A stretch of DNA of 64,000 nucleotides from Cyclobacteriaceae bacterium (GTDB taxonomy: Bacteria > Bacteroidota > Bacteroidia > Cytophagales > Cyclobacteriaceae): positions 1 to 64,000 of the forward strand of contig JAEUUJ010000015.1 of NCBI GenBank assembly GCA_016786495.1. Direction: 5' to 3'. Positions 8,163-18,700 of the stretch are shown here, piece after piece. The notes under the pieces were generated by a model. It was not told where the DNA came from. It was given only the letters and a program-made list of their open reading frames with translations, and searched no databases. A program made the position numbers and the translations under genes. How positions within the stretch are numbered: the first letter of the stretch is position 1; every line of letters begins with the position of its first letter.

Positions 8163-8935
8163 TTTGCTACAGTGTTTTTATCGAGTACTTCGTGCGCCAT
8201 GTTCAGGTAGCTGATGGCGCCTTTACTTTCCGCATCGTGCACAATCACCGGTAAGCCAAAGCTTGGTGATTCGCTCAACTTAACGTTGCGGGGGATGATA
8301 GTTTTGAAAGTCATTTTCTGGAAGTGTGTCCGCACTTCTTCCACAACCTGATTACCAAGACTGGTGCGGGAGTCGTAAAGTGTTAACAGAATGCCTTCGA
8401 TTTCGAGGTTCGGGTTCAAACGGGTTTGAATGATCTTAATGGTGTTCAACAACTTGCCCAATCCTTCCAGCGCGAAGTATTCGCATTGCACCGGAATGAT
8501 CACCGAGTCTGCCGCAGTTAATGCGTTGATGGTAATTAGGCCCAGTGACGGTGAACAGTCGATGATGATAAAATCATAATCGTCTTTTACTTTTCCCAGG
8601 GCATCACGCATTTTTTCTTCTCTGCGTTCGATGCTTACCATTTCTACTTCTGCACCCACAAGGTCGATGTGGGAGGGAAGGATGTCGAGGTATTTTAGTT
8701 GTTCGTTGGTAACGATGGCTTCACGAACCGGGGTGCCGTCGACCATACATTCATAAATGCTGGTTTCAACTTCTTTGGGGTTAATTCCCAGGCCTGAAGT
8801 TGAGTTGGCCTGCGGATCGGCATCGACCAGTAACGTTTTGCATTCCAGCACGGCCAGGCTTGCGGCCAGGTTGATCGCTGTTGTGGTTTTTCCTACACCG
8901 CCTTTTTGATTGGCAATCGCAATAATCTTTCCCAT
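8159..8935 (-). CDS. parA: Chromosome partitioning ATPase ParA/Soj
   Basis: 258 residues from the ATG at 8935. The deviant Walker A motif is IANQKGGVGKTTTAINLAAS, with the signature lysine; switch I is LLVDADPQANSTSGLG and Walker B is DFIIIDCSPSLGLITINAL. ParA dimerises on ATP, binds nucleoid DNA and is driven by ParB. The reading frame stays open 19 codons upstream of this ATG, but those codons cover the promoter and hairpin at 8941-8984. The 8935 start also matches the family, which begins at MGKIIAIANQKGG. Overlaps parB by four bases. Confidence 0.96.
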   Translation of the reverse strand: MGKIIAIANQKGGVGKTTTAINLAASLAVLECKTLLVDADPQANSTSGLGINPKEVETSIYECMVDGTPVREAIVTNEQLKYLDILPSHIDLVGAEVEMVSIERREEKMRDALGKVKDDYDFIIIDCSPSLGLITINALTAADSVIIPVQCEYFALEGLGKLLNTIKIIQTRLNPNLEIEGILLTLYDSRTSLGNQVVEEVRTHFQKMTFKTIIPRNVKLSESPSFGLPVIVHDAESKGAISYLNMAHEVLDKNTVAK

Positions 8936-8940
8936 GGGTA

Positions 8941-8975
8941 AAAATAAAAAGTCCTGACGGTTACCGTCAGGACTG
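8941..8975 (-). terminator. Perfect 11-bp hairpin plus U-tract just before parA
   Basis: AGTCCTGACGG (8951-8961) and its exact complement (8965-8975) enclose a 3-base loop. On the minus strand this is followed by TTTT-A-TTTTT. It has the form of an intrinsic terminator for the yidC transcript, yet it ends only a few bases from the parA ATG and downstream of a candidate parA promoter. Confidence 0.7.
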
Positions 8976-8976
8976 C

Positions 8977-8984
8977 AAATATAC
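8977..8984 (-). promoter_or_regulatory. Candidate parA -7 box
   Basis: TATATTTG on the minus strand matches TAnnTTTG exactly. No TTG lies at the usual -33 distance; that position is occupied by the GTTCCAC direct repeats (9002-9018). The predicted start falls at the base of the 8951-8975 hairpin. Confidence 0.5.
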
Positions 8985-9001
8985 CCGAACAAATCAGGGG
9001 C

Positions 9002-9018
9002 GTGGAACCTTGTGGAAC
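9002..9018. repeat. Two direct GTGGAAC copies with 10-bp period upstream of parA
   Basis: GTGGAAC occurs at 9002-9008 and 9012-9018, one helical turn apart. Each copy equals half of the known parS palindrome type (GTTCCAC/GTGGAAC), but the two are in the same orientation. A DnaA-box-like TTGTCCACA follows at 9023-9031. Confidence 0.5.
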
Positions 9019-9050
9019 GTATTTGTCCACAATCAATTCACATGCAAATG

Positions 9051-10862
9051 TTAGTTTTTCTTCTTTTTCTTCGTTTCCTCTGCCTGTTTGCGTGCTTCTT
9101 CACTTGCTTTCATTGCATCCTGCAAGCGCGTCATAAACTTGGATTTCTTACCGTCACCGGCTGCGTTCTTGCGTTTGTTCTCTTCCATGATCGCCCGGAT
9201 CTTACCATCGTCAACAAATCTTCTGATGATCGCCTGCTGACCAAACGTTGCAATGTTCGACATGAAGTAGTAGAAGCTCAATCCCGCAGGGAAGGTATTC
9301 AATACGAACAGGAAGATGATCGGCATCATGTACGACATGAACTTCATCGGCCCCTGTACGGTCGACATCTGGTTGTTCTGCCAGGTGTAAACCAGCGTTG
9401 AAATTGTCATCAATAACGTAAACAAGCTCACGTGGCTTCCATAGAATGGAATATTGAACGGTAGGTTCACGATTGAATCATACGTTGACAAGTCTTCTGC
9501 CCAAAGGAAGTGTTCCTGACGAAGCTCAATGGTGTTCGGGAAAAGGTAGAACATCGCGAACAGAATCGGCATCTGCAGCAACAACGGAATGCAACCACTG
9601 ATCGGGTTAACGCCAACCTGCTGATACAGTTTGAGTTGTTCCTGCTGCGTTTTGGTCATGTCGTCACCATACTTTTCCTTGATTTCGTCAAGCTCAGGCT
9701 TGAGTACTTTCATTTTTGCCATGCTCAGGAATGAACGGTAGGAGAGTGGCAATAGAATCAATCGGATCAGGATCACCAGGATGATAATGATCAAACCGAA
9801 GTTATGAATGAAGGTGGTGAGGAAATAGAATACCGGGAAGATGACAAACTTGTTGATCCAGTATACCGGTGGCCAGCCCAGGTAAACGTTTTGATTATAC
9901 TTTTCCGCAACGGTTCCGATTTTCCGGTATTCATTCGGGCCGAGGTAATATTTGAAGTCAGCCGTACCGTTGGCAAGCTTTTGCGTGTCGATAAAAACTT
10001 TGATACTTCCCTGTTTTACAACCGATGTATCGGCATTGTTCATCGAGGTTTCGATCTCTCCGCCTTTAAAACCATTGGCTGAAATGAATCCGGTAAGGAA
10101 GAATTTTTGTTTAAACGTTACCCATTTTAGATCGCTGCCGAATGTTTCTTTTTGAGGTTCGGTTGAGCGTTCGGTTAACCAATCGACTTTTCCGCCTTCG
10201 TTGTAGGTGATGGTTGTGTTGTTGCGGCTGTCGTTGATGTCCTTCTCGCGCGGACGCATCGCGTTACTCCACTGGTAGGTAAGTTGTTCCGAGAGTGATT
10301 TATCAAAGCCTGTGCTCGTGATGCTGTATTTGATCTCGTAACCATCTTCCGGAATCTTGTAGGTCTGAATGAGTTCAGCGCCATCTCCCGGTTTAACGGA
10401 GAACGTAACCACGGTGGTGTCACCCATCTTTACCGACGACACGTCATAGTACAACGAATACAGATCGAGGTTTTCACCTTTGTAACGGGTCGATAACGTG
10501 AAGTTGCTTGAACGCTCATCGATCAGCACGAGCGGTTTTCCGAAATACGTTTTAAAGTTTTTCAACTCGGCATACCGGATTACACCGCCCTTGTTGGTGA
10601 ACGTAAGGTTAAGCTTGTTTGTCTGAACGGCCGTTAACTTCTCTTCGCCCTTAAAAGCCGTAGCAATGCCGCCAAACGTTGCAGCGGCCAGGCTATCTTC
10701 TTTCGCGGTTTGTTGAGGAGCGGGCTTTCCTACCGAATCGATTGACAGTGAAGGTGTTAAGGCTGGTTTTTGCGGAGGTTCAGGCTTGGGGGCAAACCAA
10801 AAAAAATACACCACCAGCATGGCGCCAATAAGTGTGAGGCCAATGGCCGAGTTTCTATCCAT
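9051..10862 (-). CDS. yidC: Membrane protein insertase YidC
   Basis: 603 residues. It has an N-terminal transmembrane helix (IGLTLIGAMLVVYFFWFAP), a large periplasmic beta-sandwich domain (about residues 60-345), then the conserved YidC/Oxa1 membrane core with FVIFPVFYFLTTFIHNFGL, the loop SMAKMKVLKPELDEIKEKYG, and later helices including YFMSNIATFGQQAIIRRF. The C-terminal tail is Lys/Glu-rich (KQAEETKKKKKN), common in Bacteroidota. YidC inserts inner-membrane proteins alone or with SecYEG. It lies 16 bases after pyrG and is probably cotranscribed with it. Confidence 0.97.
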   Translation of the reverse strand: MDRNSAIGLTLIGAMLVVYFFWFAPKPEPPQKPALTPSLSIDSVGKPAPQQTAKEDSLAAATFGGIATAFKGEEKLTAVQTNKLNLTFTNKGGVIRYAELKNFKTYFGKPLVLIDERSSNFTLSTRYKGENLDLYSLYYDVSSVKMGDTTVVTFSVKPGDGAELIQTYKIPEDGYEIKYSITSTGFDKSLSEQLTYQWSNAMRPREKDINDSRNNTTITYNEGGKVDWLTERSTEPQKETFGSDLKWVTFKQKFFLTGFISANGFKGGEIETSMNNADTSVVKQGSIKVFIDTQKLANGTADFKYYLGPNEYRKIGTVAEKYNQNVYLGWPPVYWINKFVIFPVFYFLTTFIHNFGLIIIILVILIRLILLPLSYRSFLSMAKMKVLKPELDEIKEKYGDDMTKTQQEQLKLYQQVGVNPISGCIPLLLQMPILFAMFYLFPNTIELRQEHFLWAEDLSTYDSIVNLPFNIPFYGSHVSLFTLLMTISTLVYTWQNNQMSTVQGPMKFMSYMMPIIFLFVLNTFPAGLSFYYFMSNIATFGQQAIIRRFVDDGKIRAIMEENKRKNAAGDGKKSKFMTRLQDAMKASEEARKQAEETKKKKKN

Positions 10863-10878
10863 CTTTACTTTTTATAAA

Positions 10879-12498
10879 CTAATTAACAACTGTCTTTTTA
10901 TGCTCTACGGAAGCTGCAACGAACTTGACGAACAAAGGATGCGGGTTCATAACCGTGCTGCGCAACTCCGGATGGAATTGAACACCGATGAACCACGGGT
11001 GATCTTTTAATTCGACAATCTCAACCAGGTTTGATTCCGGATTGGTACCCACAGCCTTCAAGCCGGCTTCTTCGATGGCTTCGAGATACTTGTTGTTGAA
11101 CTCGTACCGGTGGCGATGACGCTCCTGAATGGTTGATTCTCCGTATATATGATGCGCTTTACTTCCCTTTTTAATCTTGCAGGTATAAGCACCCAAACGC
11201 ATCGTACCTCCCTTGGCGGTGATTTTCTTCTGTTCTTCCATGAGATCGATCACCGGATTTTTTGTTTTGGGATTCAATTCCGTTGAACTGGCTTCCAATC
11301 CGAGAACATTACGCGAGAACTCGATTACCGCACACTGCATGCCCAGGCAAATTCCGAAGAACGGAATTTTGTTTTCGCGGACGTATTTGATCGTTTCAAT
11401 CTTGCCTTCCATGCCGCGTTCACCAAACCCGGGTGCAACCAGCACACCGTCAAGTCCACCGATAACCGACTTCACAGAGTCTTTATTAACGTCTTCCGAA
11501 GAAATCCACTTCAGGTTTACGCGGCAATCGTTTTGTGCCCCTGCGTGTACAAACGCTTCCGCGATCGATTTATAGGCATCGGGCAACGATACATATTTTC
11601 CAACCAGGCCAATGTTAACTTCTTCGACCGGATTCTTGAGTTTGCCGAGGAAATCTTTCCATTGTTCGAGATCAGGCTCCTCTTTGCTGTGAACTTTGAG
11701 CTTCGACAGCACGCGTTCATCAAGTTTTTCCTTGCGCATCAGCAGCGGTACGTCATAAATCGTATCGGCATCGATCGCTTCGATAACGGAATTCAGTTGC
11801 ACGTTGCAGAACAGCGCAAGCTTTTTGCGAATCTCCATCGGCAGCGGATATTCGGTGCGGCAAACCAGGATGTCGGGCTGAATACCCTCCGCAAGTAGCT
11901 CTTTAACAGAGTGTTGTGTTGGTTTTGTTTTGAGTTCCTTGGCGGCTTTCAGGTACGGAATCAACGTCAGGTGAATAACCAGTGCGTTATTTGATCCGAG
12001 TTCCCACTTCACCTGGCGCACGGCTTCCACAAACGGAAGGGATTCGATGTCGCCAATGGATCCTCCGATCTCCGTGATAACGAAATCGTACTCACCGGAT
12101 TCTCCCAACAAAAAGAGATTACGCTTGATTTCATCGGTGATGTGCGGAACAACCTGAACGGTTTTTCCCAAATACTCACCCTGACGTTCTTTTGTGATAA
12201 CGTTGTTATAGATGCGACCGGTGGTGATGTTATTGGCTTTTGATGTTGGTACATTCAGAAAGCGTTCGTAGTGACCAAGATCGAGATCCGTTTCCGCGCC
12301 ATCGTTTGTCACGTAGCACTCGCCATGTTCGTAGGGATTAAGCGTACCGGGATCGATGTTGATGTAGGGATCGAACTTTTGAATGGTGACTTTAAAGCCC
12401 CGGGCCTGCAGCAATTTTCCTAATGAAGCTGAGATTATCCCTTTACCGAGTGAAGAAGTAACACCCCCCGTCACGAAAATGTATTTTGCTGCAGACAT
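10879..12498 (-). CDS. pyrG: CTP synthase
   Basis: 539 residues, normal length. The N-terminal amidoligase domain has [20 protein letters not shown] (P-loop) and [17 protein letters not shown]. The C-terminal glutamine amidotransferase domain has the nucleophile elbow [14 protein letters not shown] and the His-Glu pair in VQFHPELRS. The enzyme makes CTP from UTP, ATP and glutamine in the cytoplasm. A TATTTTTG box on the minus strand at 12518-12525 lies 20 bases before the ATG. All active-site motifs are intact. Confidence 0.97.
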   Translation of the reverse strand: MSAAKYIFVTGGVTSSLGKGIISASLGKLLQARGFKVTIQKFDPYINIDPGTLNPYEHGECYVTNDGAETDLDLGHYERFLNVPTSKANNITTGRIYNNVITKERQGEYLGKTVQVVPHITDEIKRNLFLLGESGEYDFVITEIGGSIGDIESLPFVEAVRQVKWELGSNNALVIHLTLIPYLKAAKELKTKPTQHSVKELLAEGIQPDILVCRTEYPLPMEIRKKLALFCNVQLNSVIEAIDADTIYDVPLLMRKEKLDERVLSKLKVHSKEEPDLEQWKDFLGKLKNPVEEVNIGLVGKYVSLPDAYKSIAEAFVHAGAQNDCRVNLKWISSEDVNKDSVKSVIGGLDGVLVAPGFGERGMEGKIETIKYVRENKIPFFGICLGMQCAVIEFSRNVLGLEASSTELNPKTKNPVIDLMEEQKKITAKGGTMRLGAYTCKIKKGSKAHHIYGESTIQERHRHRYEFNNKYLEAIEEAGLKAVGTNPESNLVEIVELKDHPWFIGVQFHPELRSTVMNPHPLFVKFVAASVEHKKTVVN

Positions 12499-12797
12499 AA
12501 TTAATCGTTACGGGGTGCAAAAATAGGATTTAATTCCGAAAGGCAGCAGGTCAAATCAGAATGTAAAACGCTAATTTCCACAACATGACGGGCGGATCGC
12601 GTCAACATGGAAAAACAGTAAAAAAGAATAATTAGTTGATATTTAGCTTTTAATGGTAGAAAAAACAGTAAAAACGGTTGTTTAAGGGGGCATTTTGTCG
12701 GAAATTTTGAAGATTTCCCATATTTTTAGCGGATTATTTAGGTTACAAATGCCCTTCACTTTGATATTAACACCCTGAAAACCTGAATTACGCCTTC
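12499..12797. other. Divergent intergenic region between pyrG and the giant adhesin gene
   Basis: 299 bases without a gene. It holds a pyrG -7 box (minus-strand TATTTTTG, 12518-12525) and two exact copies of AAAAACAGTAAAAA spaced 50 bases apart (12611-12624 and 12661-12674). The second copy runs into AGTAAAAACGGTT (12667-12679), which recurs before the second adhesin gene. No perfect TAnnTTTG box faces the adhesin gene, so its promoter may depend on another sigma factor or an activator. Confidence 0.6.
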
Positions 12798-15700
12798 ATG
12801 AGAGCTACACTAAAACTCTTCGCCTGTCTTGTTCTATTTTTTAGCATTCTACAATTCCCAAATGAAGCGAAAGCCCAGGGGTGTTTAGGGGCAGATGGCA
12901 CGGGTATTGGCGGTGGAGTGGCACGTATCCAGAATGGATTTGCCTGCGTAAATCAGGATAACGCGTTACCTGTGTCTTCAGCAAAGGGTGCAGTTCATGA
13001 GGTGACGGCGAGTAATGTTTTTGGAGCTGATGTTGTTGAGGCGCGGATTAACTGGAACGATGGTTCAGGTTTTACTGCATGGTTCCCCCTTACGGATATT
13101 GGCGGTGGCATAAGAAGGTCATCTGCTCCTAAGCACTTTTTTCCAGCTACCAACACTGCCTGTGAATACTCGCCTACGACTGAGTTAAGAGTGAATGGAG
13201 TGGTGTGTAGCACAAATTTCGGAACTCCTCCGGTATATTTCAGATGGAATATTGAAGGCACAGCCAATGCGCCTAGTTCAGTTTTGAGCGTGACCAACAC
13301 CGCAAATGCGGCTCAAACCACGATTGAAGTATGTGCGGGTGCTACAACAACGGTTTCCTTTACGGATCGCAGTAATCTTAACTGTAACACAAACCCGGGT
13401 GACGTTACAATTGCTGCAAGCTTGAATAACCGTAGAAGATGGCGTCAGTTTGTGTATGGGGGCGCGGGAATATTAAATTCGATAACAGGTGGTGTAACGG
13501 TCGGACCAACCAATATTGCGGTTCCAAATGGAACAGCATTTTCGGGAAATGTAGACACCTATACAATTACTTCCGGTGCGCCTGTTGGAATGCCGGGGGG
13601 TGATGACCAACCGTATTTCAATGCCGCCTACACCACACCACCGACACCAACACAGACACTCAACATAACCGTTCCAGCAACAGCGCAAGCAGGCGATCAG
13701 TTCATTGTAACAACTCGTTATTGGAATGGTTGTAACCGTTATGATTTGAACGAACTACCTGTTGAGTATAACCAAAGCCGCATTTTAGTTGTTGCTCAAC
13801 CTTCACCTCCCACCGCTACCAATCAGTCAGTGTGCCAGGGCACGGCTGTAAATCCTTTCACCATTACAGGAGTTCCCGCGGGCGCAACGGCTAGATTCTA
13901 CCTCAACGCCAACGGTGCTCCTAACTCTGCAGTTCTTCTCGGCACAGACAACACAAGTCCTTACCAGCTTCCGGTTGCCAGCTACGTAGCGGGTGCTGGC
14001 GATAGTATTGAGACGGGTACTCCTGGCATATATAAGGTCTGGGCAAGTTACATTCCAGCTGTAGTAGGTGCTACGAATTGCGAGTCGATTAAAATTCCGG
14101 TCACGATCATTATTCGCCCAACCATTACAACCCCGGCCGCGATCACTGGTCCAAATCAGGTATGTAATGACAATAGTACCCTATATGACTTTAGCGAGAG
14201 TTCAAACTCCCCGACAATGACACCCAACCCGGTATGGGCCCTGAATCTGGTCGGCGGCACAACTCAATACAACTGGAGTTGGAGCGACAATACCGGTATT
14301 TCAGCAATTGCGCCATCAGGCGCGACCAATAAAAATCTTGATGATGTAGTTTTTAATATTGCCGCTGGTTCATTTGGTGCGTCAGCTTCAATTACCCGAA
14401 CGCTTAATGTAAACTCGAGTTACACAAACGGGACACCAGCTTGTACTACTAATCCAAACACGACACTTGCTGTCACTGTGTTCCGGCAAACAGCTGCAGG
14501 CTCGGTCGCGCCTGTCTCCGGAACGATCTGCGCAGGTGTGACAACCGGAACGCTTACGTTGAGCGGTCATCGCGGAAGCATCGTCCGGTGGGAAAGAATT
14601 TACACTCCCCCGGCAGGTGTACCAGGGGCCCCGGAAGTGATTGCGAATACAACCACTACCTTCAGTGAAGTTCCACCGTATGGCGCGGGAACATATGAGT
14701 ACCGCGCAGTAGTAAGAAATGGAGTCTGTAACACGGTAAATAGTGGGTCCAGTATCATTACCGTAAATCCGGTCCCAGTAAAACCTACCATTTCTGAAGC
14801 TCCAACCAGTAATGGTTTGACAATTTGCTTTGGTCAGCAAACCGTTCTGCAATCTAACAACCCAGGAGGTCTGGCTTCGATTTACAGATGGTATAAAACC
14901 ACAGACCTGGTCACCCCTGTACAGGCAACGGCAAGTAATACATTAACGCTTACTACGGTTGCGCAAAGTGGGGACTATGTTGTTCAGGTAGTAGGCATTG
15001 CTCCTTCAAATTGTGCGAGCCCGTTGTCGGATCCGGTTACCGTTACGATCCGGGCGTTGCCAGCAGTTACTAACGTTACAGGAGGAGGTGCTGCCTGTGA
15101 TGGGAACCCGGCTCCAGACATCATCTTTACTTTCAGTGGCGGAGCGCCTTATGACTTTACGATTGATGTTCCCGTTGGCGCTGATATCGTGGTGACAGGT
15201 CACGCCTCTAACACATATACGCTTTCCGGGCAAACTGATCCTGGCAACTATCGGATTACTGCTCTGTCAAACGGCTGTGTTGCAACAGTACTAGGTGGGT
15301 CCGCAACAGTAACGAGTTCTGGAGGTTCTCCGGTATTTGATGCTCCGCGTGTGTTAACTCCTACTTCTGCGTGTAATGCGGGGGCGTCGACTACGGACCC
15401 GTCTCTTACATTCAGTATCCAAAATATAGCTGCCAGCGGCTACATTCTTACATACCGAATTGACGGGGGAGCAAATCGCACCAAGAATTTCAATACTGAT
15501 GCGGCAGGAACTCCCACAGCACCGTTAGTATTTACGGATACTGAACTCAACAATGTTGGCCCTCATACCATTCGACTTGTTTCGATCCAGTCGCCAACAG
15601 GCTGTTTGGGTGTGTTTAATGAAGATATTGCTTTTACCGTGAATGCACTTCCTGCGGCACCTGCAAGCGGTGGGAACGTAATCGCATGTTCGGATGTCAT

Positions 15701-18700
15701 CGGTACGGCTACGGTAAGTGCAACAGTAGCGGGTGGCCAGACTATCGATTGGTACACCGCTGCAAGTGGAGGTACGTTACTGCTTTCAGGAAATACAACA
15801 TTGAATCCGGCACCGGCCAATGAGCCAACGCCAGGTAATACCGTTACCTATTTTGCAGAAGCGAGAAATACTACCACAGGGTGTATAAGCGCAACGCGCA
15901 CAGGTGTAACATTGCGCTCGGACGCGCGGCCATCGGTACCAAATGCCGGTGTAGATTTTCAGGTTTGTGCACAGCCTTCCGGCCCGCATACAGCTACGTT
16001 AGCAGCTACTGCAGCTGATAACGGAGGTACCGGTACATGGACCGGTCCGGGGGGAGTTACGTTCGGGGCACCCAATAGTCCAACGTCTACGGTTTCCGGT
16101 CTTTCAATAGGGGCGAATACACTTACCTGGACGGTCAGAAGTGCGCAGTCTGGTAATGCCGGTGCCTGCGCGAATCAAGTTGACCAGGTTATTGTAACTG
16201 TCAACGCATTGCCTGTTTCAAATAACCCCGCGCCCGTGTTGTGCGAGACCGTTGCGGGAACGTTGATTGCTCTATCCACCGACCTTACGACCTACCATGA
16301 TGCTATAACCGGTATTGCCGGATCTACGAACCGCACTGTTGAGTGGTTTACACTTGCAAGTCGATCACCGTTTAATAAAATTTCGGATCCGACAGATGTG
16401 GATATTAGTACCCCGCTCACATTGTATACGATCGTGACAAATACCGTAACGGGATGTGTTAATCAGACGGGGATAGTAACCTTTACCGTTGTCTCTCAAC
16501 CAACCGCAAATGCGGTAACCTTCGATTTTTGTGAAGAATTTCCCGGGGGTTCAAATCAAGCATTGAATATTGACCTCACGTCAAATACCTACATTGATCA
16601 AGTAACAGGCATCGTGGGAAGTACGAACCGTTCCGTAACGTGGTTCCATACTTTGGCTGACGCGAATGCTAACGTGAATGCAATTTCTAACGCAAACAGT
16701 TATGATATATTATCCGGCAATGAGACGGTCTTTGCCCGTGTGGCAATAACAAGCGGGACACCTTGTGTAAATGTTGCCCAAGTTGATTTGGTAATAAAGC
16801 CTCGGCCTGCAGATCCTACTATTTTGGGCTCGGACAACCAATGCGTCGGAGCGATCGGTTTGTATAACGTACCTGTAGTAGCCGGTGCATCTTATTTCTG
16901 GGAAGTTGATGATGGCCCGGGTGAATTCTCCGTGTTGACGGGGGGGGGTACGAGCGACTTCATTACGGTAGTCCAATTTCCAAATGTTTATACAGGAGAT
17001 ATCAGTGTTACACTTGAAGTGAACGGATGTGCATCAAATAAAGTGACTAAGTCTGTTATTGTTAATGCGACTCCGCCTGCGGTAGTTATTACAGCTTCTT
17101 CAGACCCTGTCTGCGCGAATCAGACCGGAGTAACGTATACGGCTACGTCATTACCTCTGACTGATTATACTTGGGAGATACCAGTTATTGGCGGTGCAAC
17201 GGGAAGTAGTATAATTGGTGGACAGGGCTCAAATCAGGTAACCGTTAATGTTGGGGCGGTTTCAGGGAATATTCGTGTGACCCCCCAAACTAAGGGCGGA
17301 AATTGTCCTGGCTCACCTGCAACCTTCTTCATTGATGTCCGGCAACGCCCAACCATGGCGAATTACAGTGTGCCCGCCGCAACGGTTTGCAGCGACAGTC
17401 CCATTAATATTGATTTTACAGTTGCGGGAGGAAGCGTTCCTGCGCCAACTTTCCGAATCACCAACGTAACGGTACCGCCAGGGTTGAGCCCGTCGACGAG
17501 AGCCTTTAATCCTGCCACTCCGGTGTTGTCAACTGAAATTCACAATGATGCTTTTACGAATACAACTGGTGGTAACCTGGATGTTCGGTATACGGTAGTT
17601 CCGGTGAGTGCTGACGGATGTGAGGGAGCAGCGCGCGATATCTTTGCAAGGATTCGCCCTGAGCCGGTATTGGCGCCTAACTTAGTGGCAACGGTTTGTA
17701 GTGGTGATGCCAACGGCCTGGTGTTTACCGTAGCTAGCGGAAGTATACCTGCAGATCAATTTGAGATAACATCGATAGTTAACGCTGCCGGATTAACATC
17801 AACCGCAGGGGCACCAACAACAGGCTTTTTTGGCCCCAATGAAATCGCGGATGATGTTTGGATAAACACCACGGGTGTTCAACAGGAGATTCAATATTTT
17901 GTAAGACCGATTAACACCACCACAGGTTGTGTAGGTGATCCTGCCATCCCGGTTCGGGTGCTGGTTAACCCTCAACCGGTAGTTACTTCCGCACTCATAA
18001 ATGTAATATGTAGTGGAGAAGCACCTTCTCTCACCTTGACTTCTTCAATTGTAGGAAGCACCTTCCAGTGGACATTGAAGAGCACCACCGGTTTGATTAC
18101 CGGCGGGGGCAGTGGTACCGGGCCAACGATCACTAATATTTTGGTCAATGGTGGAGTAACGGCAGGTACCGCCACGTATGAAATTGTCGCGACCGGTCCT
18201 GTTGGTTCAGGTTCCTGCCCGGGAGATCCGGTAGATCTTGTAGTGACCGTTAACCCGGCTCCGCTTACCAACAATGTGGATCAAACAGTGTGTTCTACTT
18301 TACCAGGCGGAACAACGTATACTGAGAATTTGATAGCTCTTCAGCCGTCCATTAATCCCGATGGCACGTTAACCTTCAGCTGGCATACCAGCCCGGCGGA
18401 TGCGCTGGCGAATGTCAATGCGATGTCTGTTGCAACCGCCTCAGCATTCCCGCTCGCCAACGGTATTCCGGTTTTTGTTCGCGTGAGTAACGGAATTTGT
18501 GCACGAATACAAGCGGTAACCTATACGGTTAATCGTTCGCCTTCGGTGACGGCCGCTATTACATCGAACTATAATGGTGCACAACTGTCGTGTAACACAT
18601 CCAGCAATGGTATCATTACGGTGACACCTCCAACAAATGGAACAACTCCGTATTTGTATAGCATAGATGGTTCGAGTTTCTTCACAAGCACAACGTTTAA

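Noticed and set aside
8936-8992. 19-codon extension of ParA
   Set aside because: These codons cover the hairpin and -7 box, and ParA family proteins begin at MGKIIAIANQKGG.
9002-9018. Canonical parS site near parAB
   Set aside because: The two half-site-like copies are in direct, not inverted, orientation. CACGTG occurrences elsewhere (such as near 5883, 9429, 37829 and 49347) lack the flanking GTT/AAC arms.
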